Positions 21,057 through 32,349 of a DNA stretch of 64,000 bases are shown here, piece after piece (the stretch's first letter is position 1; every line of letters begins with the position of its first letter). The notes under the pieces were generated by a model. The model was given only the letters and a program-made list of their open reading frames with translations. It did no database searches and was not told the DNA's origin. Location: contig NC_079149.1 of assembly GCF_945859685.1 (NCBI RefSeq), positions 26,571,118 to 26,635,117 on the forward strand. The letters are read 5' to 3'. This DNA comes from Eupeodes corollae (lineage: Eukaryota > Arthropoda > Insecta > Diptera > Syrphidae). The position numbers and the translations under genes are program-made.

Positions 21057-23900
21057 CAAGGGCCACATATGACTGCCTATCTGTCTACCACTTAACATTT
21101 CACACTATATATTTTTCATTTCTCACTTTTCATACCAAACTTCACACGTCACTTTTTGCACTCCACAACCCTCACTATGAATTTTATTTCATCCTTCGGA
21201 TGTCTTAAAAAATTCCTGAACCTTAATATATAAGTTTTTAATTATCAAGTCTTTGATTTACTTTTTAAATCTGATGACAAAATTCGTCTTATGATATTGT
21301 CCATACCTTTTCATTAAATTTTAGCTTAGGGACGAACTTCTAAGGCAATATTCACCACCCTTATATTTTCTTTACAAAATTGCTGTACAATTTTACAAAA
21401 GATTGTTAATAATTATTTAAAGCAAATTCCTCCACCACCACCTTTCAAATAATAATCACATCTGTCAAAATTTTCCAACATTCATCTAAAATATTTAACA
21501 CACAGAAGTAAAATCTTTTTAAAATCCAATTAAACGCCTCTTTTTTCAAATTTTCAAACACAAGCCCTCCATACAAAAATCAAAAACAGGCACAATTTAG
21601 TCTTATACACATTCATACATATATAGATATACATTTATTGAACTAGCTCTAAATGCCAAAAACAATTTGAAGCTCTATATCTTGACAAAAAGTTGCGTAT
21701 TTGGCACATCATCAGACCAGGCACCACCAATCCAGGATTCATGCCTATAGCTAAATATACGAAATGAACGACCCAATAAAAAAGGATCTCAATTGAAATT
21801 ATTACCATTCCTATATATTTTTTGGATGTTGGCCTAATTGAAAAATTATTTGCTTTAGATTTTATATCCATAGCTCTGACGTCGTCGTTGTCGTCGTCCT
21901 TGTTTTCGGTATCTTTTTGGATGGATCATCGAGGAGGATGTACACAATTTTCACAAAAGGAACTTTTTTCTTTTTGAAATGTGAAATGTGCCTCGGGTCA
22001 AATGTCGATTGCTATCACCCTGCCCACCATTAACCACTATGAAAACTCTATTAGGCCACAGACCGACAATAGAAATAATAACAGTCATAATAATATGGCA
22101 ATATCCTTTTTCCATCATATACAAAGACAACTCACCCACTATACTATTGTGAGGTTGTCAATGAGCAAGGAAAAGTAACTTACCTACCCTTAGGCGGCTC
22201 AGTCTCAAACTCAATCCTAGTCCCAGTTTCAGGGAATAAAAGGGAAAGGACCTAGGAAAATAATTTTACTTTGAACTCAAAAGTGCGTAGATCCTGTTTA
22301 TGACAAAGAAAATAACCAAAGAGAAATCAATGCACAGACAGAACGAAAATAAAAATAGGAAGGTATCTTCCACCCACAAAAAATAAGGGAAGTTATGGTG
22401 AAGGTGAAGTTGAAGAAAAGGACAAAATTTAAAAGGACGAATCTAGATTCACACAAACTTTCCCGATATTGGCATTTATCCTAACACAGACAAAAAAAAT
22501 ATAAAAGAAAATTAACTCAAACAAATGAATAGTAAACAGGAACTTGAAGTCATTGCGTACAATGTCTTCACTTAAGCCACATGTTGCGATTCCATTATCA
22601 TCATCATCATCAACAACATCGTCATCTTCTTCAGAACAAAGAAGAATCAGTTAAGGGTTGTTTCAACTTTTTTCGTTTATTTTATTTTTATTTTTTCATG
22701 CAAAAAGGACGAATTCCTTGGAGACAGTGCACTAGTACTCTACTCGTATATTGTCTGCAACTACTTGTACTTTTTGGGTGAGGGTAATTTGGTTTTTTAC
22801 AACCCCTATTTCAAAGTAAAAACACAAAACAGCACTTTTAAACTAACATAGTCTCCGGATGACTATGAGGTGGGGTATTTTTTGGGTATTTTAGATGTTT
22901 TTTTTTTGTTGCATAGAGCGAGCTTAGAAACAAAGATGAACTTACTAATAAACGACACATAAGGGTATTATATTCATATTTTGTGACGACATATTATCCT
23001 TTCCATATGCAAGGACACCCTTTTATACCATATTTGTATCGGTTGTCCTGGTGGAGTATTAGAAATATACCTAGAACATCAGAAACGCAAAAAATATGAA
23101 TTTATTCTAACAAGGACATGAAATTGTTTTTACCATCGCCTCCGATGCTCCTTGTCGTCGCATATTCGGCGTCACTGCCGCAGGCTTTTTAAATCTATCC
23201 TAGGAAAATTTTAATAAATAAATATTAATAAGGACCGAAAGGGTCGTGTTAGACGTTAGAAATATAGATATTCCTGTTTTTTTTTTCGTTTTTAGACTAT
23301 AAAGACCTTAAACTTTGGTCGCTGGATTCTCTAGGTTTTTACAAGCTCATTGATGTAGCCAGGTGTGTAAGGAGTACCTTTAGCATTGTAGACAAAAAAT
23401 TATACCTAGATAAAGGTAAATAGGATTTGAGAGAGATGTTCTTTGATGTTTTGAATCTTTGCGAAAGAATTCATAACAAGCTTTTCAAACGAGGAGTATA
23501 TTTTGAGGTTGAAGCCGGAAAAAAAAGTTTGCCCTTTTTTGTGTGCATACATTTTGTCACTGGGATTATAATATCTGCAAATATAAGTATGTGATTTTAT
23601 TGGTGGGTTTTCGTTTGTTTTCCACAGAAATGGTTGATTTTTGGTAAAATCTATTTTCTATTTCAACGCTGAAATTACAGATTTGACCCTAATTATGTAT
23701 TTTCAAAATGGTTGTGGTATACTTTGATTTTTAAGTTGGAAAATAAAAAAAAAAACAAAGCAAAGCTCTATGAAAATTGTAGCATTAAAAAACTTTATAA
23801 ATATGTAAATTTTGCACTAAATACAACTTTTTAGCTTCTTCCATTATGAGTTTTGGCTGAATTAGTAAGAGCAACAAAGCCCATCAATTGTGGAACCACA
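21057..23900. other. Non-coding stretch
   Basis: No gene is recognised. There are CAC-rich, TTTCACACTTTT-like low-complexity repeats at 21090-21180, (ATC)n/(CAA)n at 22595-22625, and small open frames without domains. GTCGTCGTTGTCGTCGTCC near 21880 and a CG-rich patch near 23140-23190 stand out by composition only. Confidence 0.5.
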
Positions 23901-24206
23901 ACGTCATTCAAGTGGCTGTCGCTCGTTCTATCCATCTAATTTTCCAAAAGACCCTAATGATGGATATTGGCCTTGAGTGCTCGAAACAATTCCATATGGT
24001 GGTATAATATTGGTCCACTACTGTTAACTTCACATTTCTGAAGTAGGCAATTGAGATCGCTAAGATTGTTGATCACAGGACTTTTAAATTTGTTGCAAAA
24101 CTGATCGCACGTTTTTTCCACGAAGAAGCAAATGGCCTTCAATTTCTTAGTCAATTGAACCTTGTAGATAATAATCGGAGATCGTTGTGCAGAATTTCCC
24201 TCGGAC

Positions 24207-24635
24207 TTGAGGGAAAATGATAGGCAAACAATTACCTGGATAGAGGACGAAATAAAAAGCAAAGACCTTGATGCAACAATCCCTATGCCTGTAGCGGTTA
24301 AAAACATTTGTGAAGATGTAATCAAAATTCCAACGTCAGTTGCCCGCTCGACCAGAAAAATGTTCGAAAAAGATGAAAAGATGACGGTAATCCCTGAGTT
24401 CAAGTCGGCAGAAATTGTTGAACACATTTTCAAACACACAAAGAACCTAGCAGGTACATCCTACATCCAAGAGAGGGATTTGAATTCTCAGAAACAGGAA
24501 CGAAATAGAGCAATGATGTCCCTAAGAAGGAGAATTCTATCAACAAGCAGACTCTATAGAGTAAGCGTACTAAATGATAGGATGAAAATCAACGGCAGGT
24601 GGTTTGCATCGATCAAAAACTTTGAATTAGTATAG
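24207..24635 (+). pseudogene. NLX ORF1-like protein segment
   Basis: 142 codons from RENDRQTITWIEDEIKSKD to INGRWFASIKNFELV. It is rich in Glu and Lys, with a basic C-terminal domain. In this family ORF1 proteins bind RNA and accompany the transcript. I infer the role from position (directly before the endonuclease) and the C-terminal motif only. The antisense frame at 23954-24439 overlaps it and is discussed under findings. Confidence 0.55.
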
Positions 24636-24901
24636 AAGTGAATTTAACGCTGTGAAGACCTTTTTTGTAGAAAACAGAATTATAAATCCAATAGTAATCG
24701 GTGATGTAAATATTAGATTAGGTGAACTGCAGCAAGACATTGAAGATGTGCATAAATCATTTTTCAAGCCGGACTAGAAAAAAAAAACGGTCCAAAGATA
24801 TCATTATTAATTCAAGAGGAAAATAGTTTCTGGAGTTCAGCGAAGATAATGGCTTAATTATTTTAAATGGAAGAACCAAATGTGACGAAGAAGGAATCTT
24901 T

Positions 24902-25240
24902 ATGTCCATGAATAATGTGGGTAACTCAGTGAATGATATTTGCACTGTATTGCCAGAACTACTGACGTGCGTGGAACGATTTAGTTTAGTGGAAGAGATA
25001 TGGTCTGACAAAATGCCCATAAAATTGTCCCTAAAGGATATTTCTATACCCAACACCACAACCAAGTTTAATCTGTTACCTAAATTGCAGTGGAATGATT
25101 GGAAAAAGACTGAGTACCAAAATAATCTTAGTTTTAATTTCCAAAATCTAATAATTCCGAATAATCAAATTGAGCTAAAGGACTTAACCGATTTAATAAA
25201 GAACTCAACAAATAGTCAGAGCGGAAGCTCAAAATTTTAG
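24902..25240 (+). pseudogene. NLX endonuclease C-terminal segment
   Basis: 112 codons. VNDICTVLPELL and RFSLVEEIWSDKMPIKLSL mark the end of an APE-type endonuclease; the usual SDHMPI reads SDKMPI, so a catalytic residue is lost. The rest (QWNDWKKTEYQNNL) is the linker to RT. Confidence 0.7.
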
Positions 25241-25665
25241 CCGAAGAATAAATGTTACAATTATGAGTGTGAAACAGGAAAAAGGAAAACCACGAAGGGA
25301 AAGAGAACTATCTACGAGCTCAAAAAGAATATAAGACTATTTGCAAAAGGAGTAAGTCCACATACAACAATCACGTTGACCCCAAAATAAGCAGTGTAAA
25401 AGACAGTAAAGAGTGGTGGAAGTTGTCAAAGAAAATACAAAACCAAGACCTTCAAATTTTCGCCCATGAGTTTGAAACATATTATAGCTTACTTCTAAAC
25501 CCAAATCAAACGGTAAATCAGGTTTTGTATGCACCTAACTTTATTCAGGATCGGAATCTGGATATCCCTATAACTCTAGATAAAATTATAAGTATTCTAA
25601 ATAAAGTCAAACTAAAAACAAGGCACCAGGAGGGGACAGGATTACTTATGAATTCTTCATACATA

Positions 25666-25679
25666 CACCCAGAGAAAAA
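25666..25679 (+). repeat. Left terminal inverted repeat
   Basis: CACCCAGAGAAAAA, a perfect inverted match to 27380-27393. Similarity continues loosely for several more bases. Confidence 0.88.
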
Positions 25680-26372
25680 CACCGTCATAGATTTAAGTTA
25701 GAAAGTATTTAAAACTAAGTTGCTATAACTTTTGATTTATACACTTTAATTCAAATATGATCAACTTTGTTTTAAATAAGAAAAATGTTTGATTGATCAA
25801 AATATTGTTAAACACCTTTGAATTAATGTTTTTCTATTTTGAAATGTAATGGAATAAACTTAGAAAACTTTGTTGTTCATTTAAAGACATTTGACATTAA
25901 ATTCATTTACGTTTATTTTTGATATGAAAATAAATGCTCTTTGAATCAAAGTTGATACTCATTACATCAAAGTGGCAACTCATTTGATTTTTGATATGCA
26001 CTACTACTATAAGATCTAGACAATAATAGTCTTATACATATGCAGTATGCACGTCCTCTTTTGTTACCAACACCAATACGATTTTCTGCTAATATTCATG
26101 TCGAGACGCGTACGCCAAGAAATGTGTTTCATTCAAAGGTGTTTCGATTTGAATCATATACATATGCACTTTAAACCAAAGTAAAAATGAGACAAATCAA
26201 AGTTGTTATCCTTTGACTAGTGAATGATAACGGTAAACATTCTAAAAGAATATCTCATATGCCGGTCGAGTAATTTATTTGCCATTCGCTCTAGTTTCGT
26301 GGCTGTGAACAGTTCTAAGAAAAGTTTAAAGTATTAAGTAAGACAAGTAAAATAAAATAAAATCTATTTATA

Positions 26373-26486
26373 ATGGTGTCATACATCAATCATAAAATTC
26401 ATATAGTGGACGAAAGTGGACAACAGTTGAATTATATTGGACGACCAGGACATCGCCGCCGTCGTCGTCGCTTGGTAGCGCACTGA
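26373..26486 (+). CDS. Small open frame inside the TIR element (37 aa, Arg-rich end)
   Basis: It starts MVSYINHKIHIVDESGQQL and ends GRPGHRRRRRRLVAH. The six arginines come from a CGC/CGT run. The ATG follows a T/A-rich leader with TCTAGTTTCGTGGCTGTGAA upstream. I do not recognise it. It could be an expressed peptide, the N-terminus of a decayed transposase or captured gene, or chance. Confidence 0.25.
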   Translation: MVSYINHKIHIVDESGQQLNYIGRPGHRRRRRRLVAH

Positions 26487-26490
26487 ACTT

Positions 26491-26646
26491 ATGAACTCAT
26501 CATCAAAAGAAAAAGCTGTGATCGATTTCTATAAAAAGGGTAATCAGTTTGAAAATGCCCAAAGAGATGCAATTATACAAATCATAATTGGGGAGGCAAA
26601 TTGTAGAATATTTATAAGTTGTAATATTTATAAGTTATGTTATTAA
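26491..26646 (+). CDS. Small open frame inside the TIR element (51 aa)
   Basis: It lies four bases after the previous stop. The first 36 residues look like folded protein (KEKAVIDFYKKGNQFENAQR, then DAIIQIIIGEAN). They are reminiscent of the N-terminal helical segment (leading Arg, then Leu/Ile-rich) of some insect transposon-linked proteins, but I cannot name a family. After residue 36 it runs into AT-rich sequence. It may be a truncated exon of a captured gene. Confidence 0.3.
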   Translation: MNSSSKEKAVIDFYKKGNQFENAQRDAIIQIIIGEANCRIFISCNIYKLCY

Positions 26647-27379
26647 TTTAGTTTATAAAAAGAAGTTTATCAATGTTATATAAAACTTATATTTATATCG
26701 TAAGCTTATACACAATAAATCATGTTGAAGAATATTCTTGTTTTTTTTTTTCAATTTTTTGATAAAGGTATTATTTAAAGACAAATATAATATTTATATT
26801 TGATATTCTGAAATTGAAGCTTCATATTCAACATTGCAGCTTTAGTGCCGATTGCTTCAAAAACTTATATGGTAATGTATAAAAATTTGTTGGTATGTAT
26901 AGTTAAAAAAATCAATTGATATAATGTGAAAATGACTTTAAATCCCTGAATTTTTATATTGTTTTTAATTAAATTATTCTTGATACCTATTTACTATAAG
27001 CACAAAGCTTGTTTAAAATGAATTGATATTTTTTTGAATGAAATTCGGATCGTATTTAAAATAATGATAGAGCACTTTAATTTAATGTTTACTAGTAATT
27101 AATGTAAATATGTTTCGAATTGATTTATTTCCGATACCTATTTACTTTGAGAACAAAGCGTGTTTAAAATGAATTCATATTATATTGAACCAAATGCAGA
27201 TCGTATTTAAAACTATAATGCTACCACTTTAAATCATATGGGTTTCAAATTTGATTTAAAATGAAGTATGGAATCACTTTTCATTGATGAACAACTTTGA
27301 TTTAAATATTTTCGGCATTAGAGCCAAATCATATTGATTTTACTTTGATTCAAAGTCGTTTTTTTTGATTTTACGTGGT

Positions 27380-27393
27380 TTTTTCTCTGGGTG
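27380..27393 (-). repeat. Right terminal inverted repeat
   Basis: The reverse complement reads CACCCAGAGAAAAA, matching the left end. It is followed by the TA duplicate at 27394-27395. Confidence 0.88.
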
Positions 27394-27395
27394 TA

Positions 27396-27880
27396 CTCGT
27401 ACAACAGATATCCTCTTGGAGGAACTGGCAGCAGGATTTAATAGGATTTAGAACGACTACAAAGTAGAATAAGCCTTTGTGATAACAATTATCCTTCCCA
27501 TATTAAAAAAAGGGGATACAAATCAGACGAGTAATTACAGTGGAGACTCCTTTATGAATTGTTTGACATAGATTATGGTGGGAATTCTAAACGAGAGGCT
27601 GTACTCATGGGTGGAGGCAAATGATAATATTATACTACAACACACAATCAGCTTCTTAGACGGGAGAAGAGCTCTCTGAATATTTTGAGACACTTTTAGG
27701 AGTCAAACAGGGATGCTTGTATCACCGTTGCTTTTCACACTGTATATAAACGATTTGCATGAATCTTTAGGAGGAGGACTCTTTATTGACTTGTTCAGCA
27801 TAAGGTTGCTGCTTAATGCAGACGATATGGTTGTACTGGCGGCTGATGCCGCGGTTTTGCAGTAGATGATTGGATTTTTT
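27396..27880 (+). mobile_element. NLX, second part (RT palm)
   Basis: It continues the RT with TRTTDILLEELAAGFNRI, then IILPILKKGDTNQTSNY, GILNERLYSWVEAN and GVKQGCL...LLFTLYINDL. The active site is at 27815-27826, where the expected YADD reads NADD, a loss of the Tyr. A deletion joins the fingers (ISFL) to a shortened palm at about 27660. It ends at the DR1 copy at about 27880. It is non-functional. Confidence 0.8.
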
Positions 27881-28290
27881 TCTCCAAAAATATATTTGTT
27901 TGTTTTATATCAAATTACAGTTTATAAAACAAATTTTAATTCAAGTGTCTACCGTCATTAGTTCGTGAGATATTTAGGGTTAACCAAAATGTTAACCTTT
28001 TTTTAAATTGCTTTGGTAAAAAAACACCCACCCAATTTTCTTGGAGCCCTTTCTGCATCTTTCTCCATCGTTATCTGTGTAACAATATTTATTTGAAGTC
28101 GTTATCCTAACTGGTTCTTGAGCTATGGACGACAAAAAAATGTACGTACACACGCACGCACATACATCTTTCTAAAAATCTTTAATTTCGACTCTAGGGA
28201 GCTTGAAACGTCTAGAAATTTCAAAATTTTCAATTTGACAAATAGGAACCACTACAATAACTTCCTATGGGAAGTTAAAAATATTGGCAA
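27881..28290 (+). repeat. DR1 copy C
   Basis: It has the AATTCAAGTGTCTACCGTCA block, TTGGAGCCCTTTCTGCATC, GGTTCTTGAGCTATGGACGA, GTACACACGCACGCAC, the TCGACTCTAGGGAGCTTGAA block and the intact terminal palindrome at 28258-28277. The 5' AT-rich body of copy A is missing. Confidence 0.78.
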
Positions 28291-28329
28291 CGTTTCTAAC
28301 ATCTGATACAATTTTGTGAGAATACACCG

Positions 28330-29400
28330 CCTAGTCGGTTTTGAGACCTATTGTCTAGATTATATGCGATCTGCTTAGAGATAGCGAGCACCTTGAACGT
28401 TTTAAATCCAGTGTTGGCCAGATTTTTTTGTGCCTTGACACGTGGTGATGTTGTTCCACCTCGTGGCTGCCCTCCTCACAGCATCTTGCATTAGCAACAG
28501 TTTACAAGTAGCAATTGGTATGCTAGTATGTGCCAAACGTGGTAGAATGGGCTGCACTGTACCGTTCATGGCCAGTTCATCTGCTTTACAGTTACCTGGA
28601 ATGTCTCTGTGGCCCGGCACCCATCAAAGGTAAATATTTAACTGTTGTGCCATCTCCATTAGAGATGTCGACAGTTATGGACTGTTATAGAGTTTGCAGA
28701 GACAGAGTCCAGATATTTGATAGCGGCCTGACTATCTGAGAAAATACGGATATCAGATGTTGATATCACGTTTTCTTTAAGCCAAAGGTTCCGCCGGGAA
28801 CACGCTACGGAAGGCGGAATCAGATACTTAACTTCAGTCGTTCAGAGCACAGACCATTTCTTTTTCTTTTTTTGACCTATCTGTATAGAAATGGGTTGAC
28901 TCATCTTCCAGGAATGTCCTATCCTCCCAAAAAGATCTGGGAGGTACAGAAATCTGGAAGTTTCTGTCGAATTGTAGTTGGGGGATGGTGTAGTCTGTGT
29001 GCTTTGGAATTGATTCTAAATACCTTAGAATTACGGAGTGGCCAATGTTATTGTTAGTCTACTGCGACGAAGCTTTGTTTGCTAAAAATGCAAAGAGGTA
29101 TAAGGTAGAGTAAGGTGTCCAGTGCCTCAGATTGGGTCGTGCGAAGCGATCCGCTTATACATAGGCAAGCTGCATGTTGGACTTTATTAAGCTTATCCCT
29201 GTTTATACCTTTCTCTAAAGCAGTCCACCATACTGCCATACCGTACATTAAAATCGGTCTGATTACCGATGTGTATAGCCAATACGTGATTCTGGGTTGA
29301 AAGCCCCATTTATTACCGATAGCTTTTTTGCAAGAAAAGAGAGCTACAGTTGCTTTTTTGACTCTTTCCTGTACGGTGCGTTTCCAAAAAGAAAAGCCTT
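28330..29400 (-). mobile_element. I-type non-LTR element remnant with RNase H (copy 1)
   Basis: In reverse. From 29400 it reads the RT thumb (RVKKATVALFSCKKAIGNKW), then PILMYGMAVWWTALEKG and LNKVQHAACLCISGSLRTTQ (29054-29248). A broken RNase H stretch follows, then MPGHRDIPGNCKADELAM and PIATCKLLLMQDAVRRA (28402-28620). The order RT thumb - RNase H - WVPGHRDxxGN is that of I/LOA-type elements. Stops break the RNase H core. Related pieces lie at 36.2-37.3 kb and 44.2-44.8 kb. Confidence 0.82.
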
Positions 29401-29609
29401 AAAAACAAAACAATTCTTTAACTTGGTACAAATTTAATTTCGACTCAAACATCATTTCTAAAATTTAAAATATTGGCTTCAAACAAAAATTGATTTTTAA
29501 ATCAAACTATTTCAGCATAATGCAAAATATTGTTGTTAATTTTTAATTTTTTTTAATGATTTAACTGACAATTTATTGAACAAAACACAAAAAACCTACA
29601 AACCTTTTA

Positions 29610-29870
29610 GGCACCCGTGGCATGTTGGTTAGTTGGACTGTCATGCAAGGGGTCTTGGGTTCAATCCCTGCCTGTGCCACCCTAATTACAAAAAAAAATC
29701 ATGAAAAAGTGCTTTCTCAAATTAGCCGTTCGGATTCGGCCTAAAATTGTAGGTCCCTTCCATTCCTGACAACAGTAATCGCACACAGGAATGGTTGAGA
29801 GTTGTAAGTCACTAGGCCCTGGTTCCCAACGGACTGTTGCGCCACCCAATTAAATTTAATTTAATTTTAG
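29610..29870 (+). mobile_element. tRNA-derived SINE, copy 1
   Basis: The first 70 bp resemble a tRNA: GGCACCCGTGGCATGTTGG with an A-box-like TGGCATGTTGG, and a good B box GGTTCAATCC at 29658-29667, closing with CTGTGCCACC. Next comes a tRNA-unrelated body (CGGATTCGGCC, ATTGTAGGTCCC, AGGAATGGTTGAGAGTTGTA), then a 33-bp 3' segment (29814-29846) matching the RTE-1 3' end at about 28 of 33 positions. The tail is (ATTTA)n-like. An internal pol III promoter is implied. A second copy lies at 60517-60740. TTTTAG on both sides is a possible short target duplication. Confidence 0.85.
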
Positions 29871-32349
29871 TCGACCTACAGAATGGGAATGTATCAGTGT
29901 GGGGCGCATCCCAGCCTCTTTTCTTTAATTTAAAAAAGAATTACTAGAAGCAAGCGATGTACAAATTACTGTTTTTAACATTTAGTTAAATTCGTAAAAA
30001 CTGTCAATTGACAGTTCTAATTCGACAAATATTAAAGTTATTCCAAAAATCTACTTAACGTTCCACAGAAAACAACTCAAATTTCAATCTTATTGATTGT
30101 AAGCTTCTTGAAGTTGTTTCAATAACGTTTTGGCTTATTATACGAAAACTTTAAGTGCAGCTTTCAAAGTATATCAATTGAAAGTTATGAGTGTAGCCCA
30201 CAAACCAGCCTACAAACATAAGTTTTTTTTTACTTAATACGCTTTATGTATTGAAAAATGAGCGAAACTAGAGAGAACGATTGTATTTTTATTATCGAAT
30301 GCAGCAGATTTACCTTCAATTTTACTAAAAGTTAATCTTCTCTCATGACCATTTTGTTTTAGGTATAGCAATTCAAAAATGTGACTTTCAGTAATTTAAA
30401 AGTTCCATTCGAAAGCACCCCTTAATCATACTAGGTAAGCCCCTATTACAGTCAAAACTTATTCAAATAACATTATTTTATTCCTCCATTCAGGGATGTC
30501 TTTTAAGATGTTTCAATTCACCAAACACCATAAATAACCAACATCAAAATTACCCCAAAAGTATTCCTGTAACAACTAACAAAAGAACATATTTTAACCA
30601 TCAGCATAACATCATGAGTTGGTTTAAATTAACGTTTTCTTACTTCCGTAATTTGCCTAAAAGAAAAGTTACATCTAACAAAAACTTTACATATATCTAT
30701 AAAATAAGTCGTGCCTATTCTTATGGCCTACGTACTCGTACAGTATTTGAGAAAGAAAGTCATAATTTTTACCAACATTTCCCAATAAGTTCACCCAAAT
30801 TTAATGGTCACATTCAAAAAATTCTCTTTTCTAGCTCTAAAGCTCTAGATGTTCCTTAAATGGAAAAAATCCATTTGCGAAACTTTCCATTACTTATTAC
30901 ACCAAACCGTACCATACCATCAACTTTGGCCAAAAATTTTCCAAAAATATAGAAATGGCTGCCTGATGGTTTTGAATATGTACATAAAACAAGAAAAAAC
31001 GAAAAGAAACCTCAGAGGAGATATTTTATGCCTAAAAAACTGAAATAGTGTAAATCTGTATGTAATGTCTTTTACGTACACTCACTCTTCGTCTTCCTCT
31101 CTCTCTCTTTCAAACTTTAGCCTGTTTTCATCTAGAAAAAGGGATGAATTGAAAATGTTTTAACCCAAGGGTGAATCTGGAAATCTTGGAATAAATGTAA
31201 AAGGCATCTACACTTAGTTCCCTAGGTCGGTAGCTACATATATCCTATCCATGATTTGTATGTCTTAGCTTTAACCAAAGTATAAAGCATAAGTGTAGGT
31301 ATGAATATTCTAAGAATAAGATGTCTTAAAAGTCATACGTACATATATTATAGGAATATCTTTCTAGGATACGAAACGGATATGAGTACGATAGTAGCTT
31401 GAGTCTTAGCATACAGACAAAATGCAAGAGCAAAGGAATCTTCTAATAAAAATCTAAGACAAGACGACACACATATTCCTTATGTTTGCCACATCCTCAA
31501 TAGGACTTTTTAATGAGAGTGATGTGGTTTTCTCATAAGGAAAACAAAATTGCTGGATTTCTATTTCCGAGTGTGAAGATTTCGTTCGATAAGAAAAAAA
31601 ATGAAGAGTGTGCAAAATACACCTGTACTCCGATTTTTCACTAAGATCTAGGTCTCTGTGTCTTTTGTCTTGGAATTTATTTTTAAAGATACGACTCGAA
31701 CGTTAGGAAAAAAATTAGGTCAAACATATCTGTAACACAAAAGCTTTGGCTGCATTCTTGAAAACGTATTGATTTGCGGTAAATGGTGTTAAAAAAAGGT
31801 GGAAAATTTTAAGTTACCATTCATCGCATTGAATATTGGTCAAAAATTCTTGTATGTCAATAAATAAGCATTCTTGGAAAATTATAGAGGCGGCTTGATA
31901 ATTCCGTATTCAAACGAATTTTTATTTCAAAAAGACAAATGTGAAAATTAGTATCTAACTCTTTCAATCTTCTAAGCGACAATCAAAAATTTGTTTCCAA
32001 AATTTTGGTATAATGCTAAATTCGACCGATGACATAAGTTCGAGGGGCCAAAACAGGCCCACCTAACAGATTTTTCTAAAGATCTTCTAAATTTTTGAAA
32101 ATAATCGAGTAAACTAAAAATTTTATGATTTATTTTTTTTTTCTGTTAATTGAAAAATATATTTTTGGATATTTAAAAAAAGCGTATGCTGATCTCTTTA
32201 AGGTCCATTCAGTTTTCTTAAGAATTTTGCAAAGTTTTTAGCAAGGAAACAATGTTTTTAAAGTAAAAAGACAAACAAATGTATTTTAATAAATATATTC
32301 TTTTATATTTATTTTATAAGAAAACAGTCTTTTCAGTAAAAAAGAAGAG
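29871..32349. other. Non-coding stretch
   Basis: I see no recognised gene. An 81-codon frame at 30614-30859 (MSWFKLTFSYFRNLPKRK...) has no domain I know. There is a (CT)n scrap near 31090-31110. The rest is AT-rich. Confidence 0.5.

Larger units (their letters stand above)
24155..25663 (+). mobile_element. Non-LTR retrotransposon NLX, first part (ORF1, endonuclease, start of RT)
   Basis: The frame at 24207-24635 is ORF1-like: charged and helical, ending in MMSLRRRILSTSRLYRVSVL and MKINGRWFASIKNFE, which resembles the C-terminus of insect non-LTR ORF1 proteins. Next comes an APE-type endonuclease with VIGDVNIRLGELQQD (24700-24745), GLIILNGRTKCDEEG, VNDICTV and WSDKMPI, where the final catalytic His of SDH has become Lys. 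The RT starts with KNKAPGGDRITYEF at 25620-25655. It is interrupted at 25664 by a TIR transposon and resumes at 27396. Frameshifts are numerous. The clade is unresolved. Confidence 0.75.
25666..27393. mobile_element. TIR DNA transposon with TA target duplication, 1,728 bp
   Basis: Both ends are CACCCAGAGAAAAA in inverted orientation (25666-25679 and 27380-27393), each flanked by TA (25664-25665 and 27394-27395). Removing the element and one TA restores the reading frame of the surrounding NLX reverse transcriptase across the junction, which fixes the boundaries exactly. The interior is AT-rich, has many ATCAAAG-type motifs near both ends, and holds two small open frames (26373-26486 and 26491-26646) but no recognisable transposase. 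TA duplication fits the Tc1/mariner group or a MITE derived from it. It is non-autonomous as it stands. Confidence 0.85.

Noticed and set aside
29610..29680. A tRNA gene
   Set aside because: The A and B boxes are present, but the stems do not fold into a clean cloverleaf and the sequence continues into a SINE body shared with a second copy.
30614..30859. 81-codon frame starting MSWFKLTFSYF
   Set aside because: It shows no domain and no supporting signals; its length is expected by chance in 64 kb.
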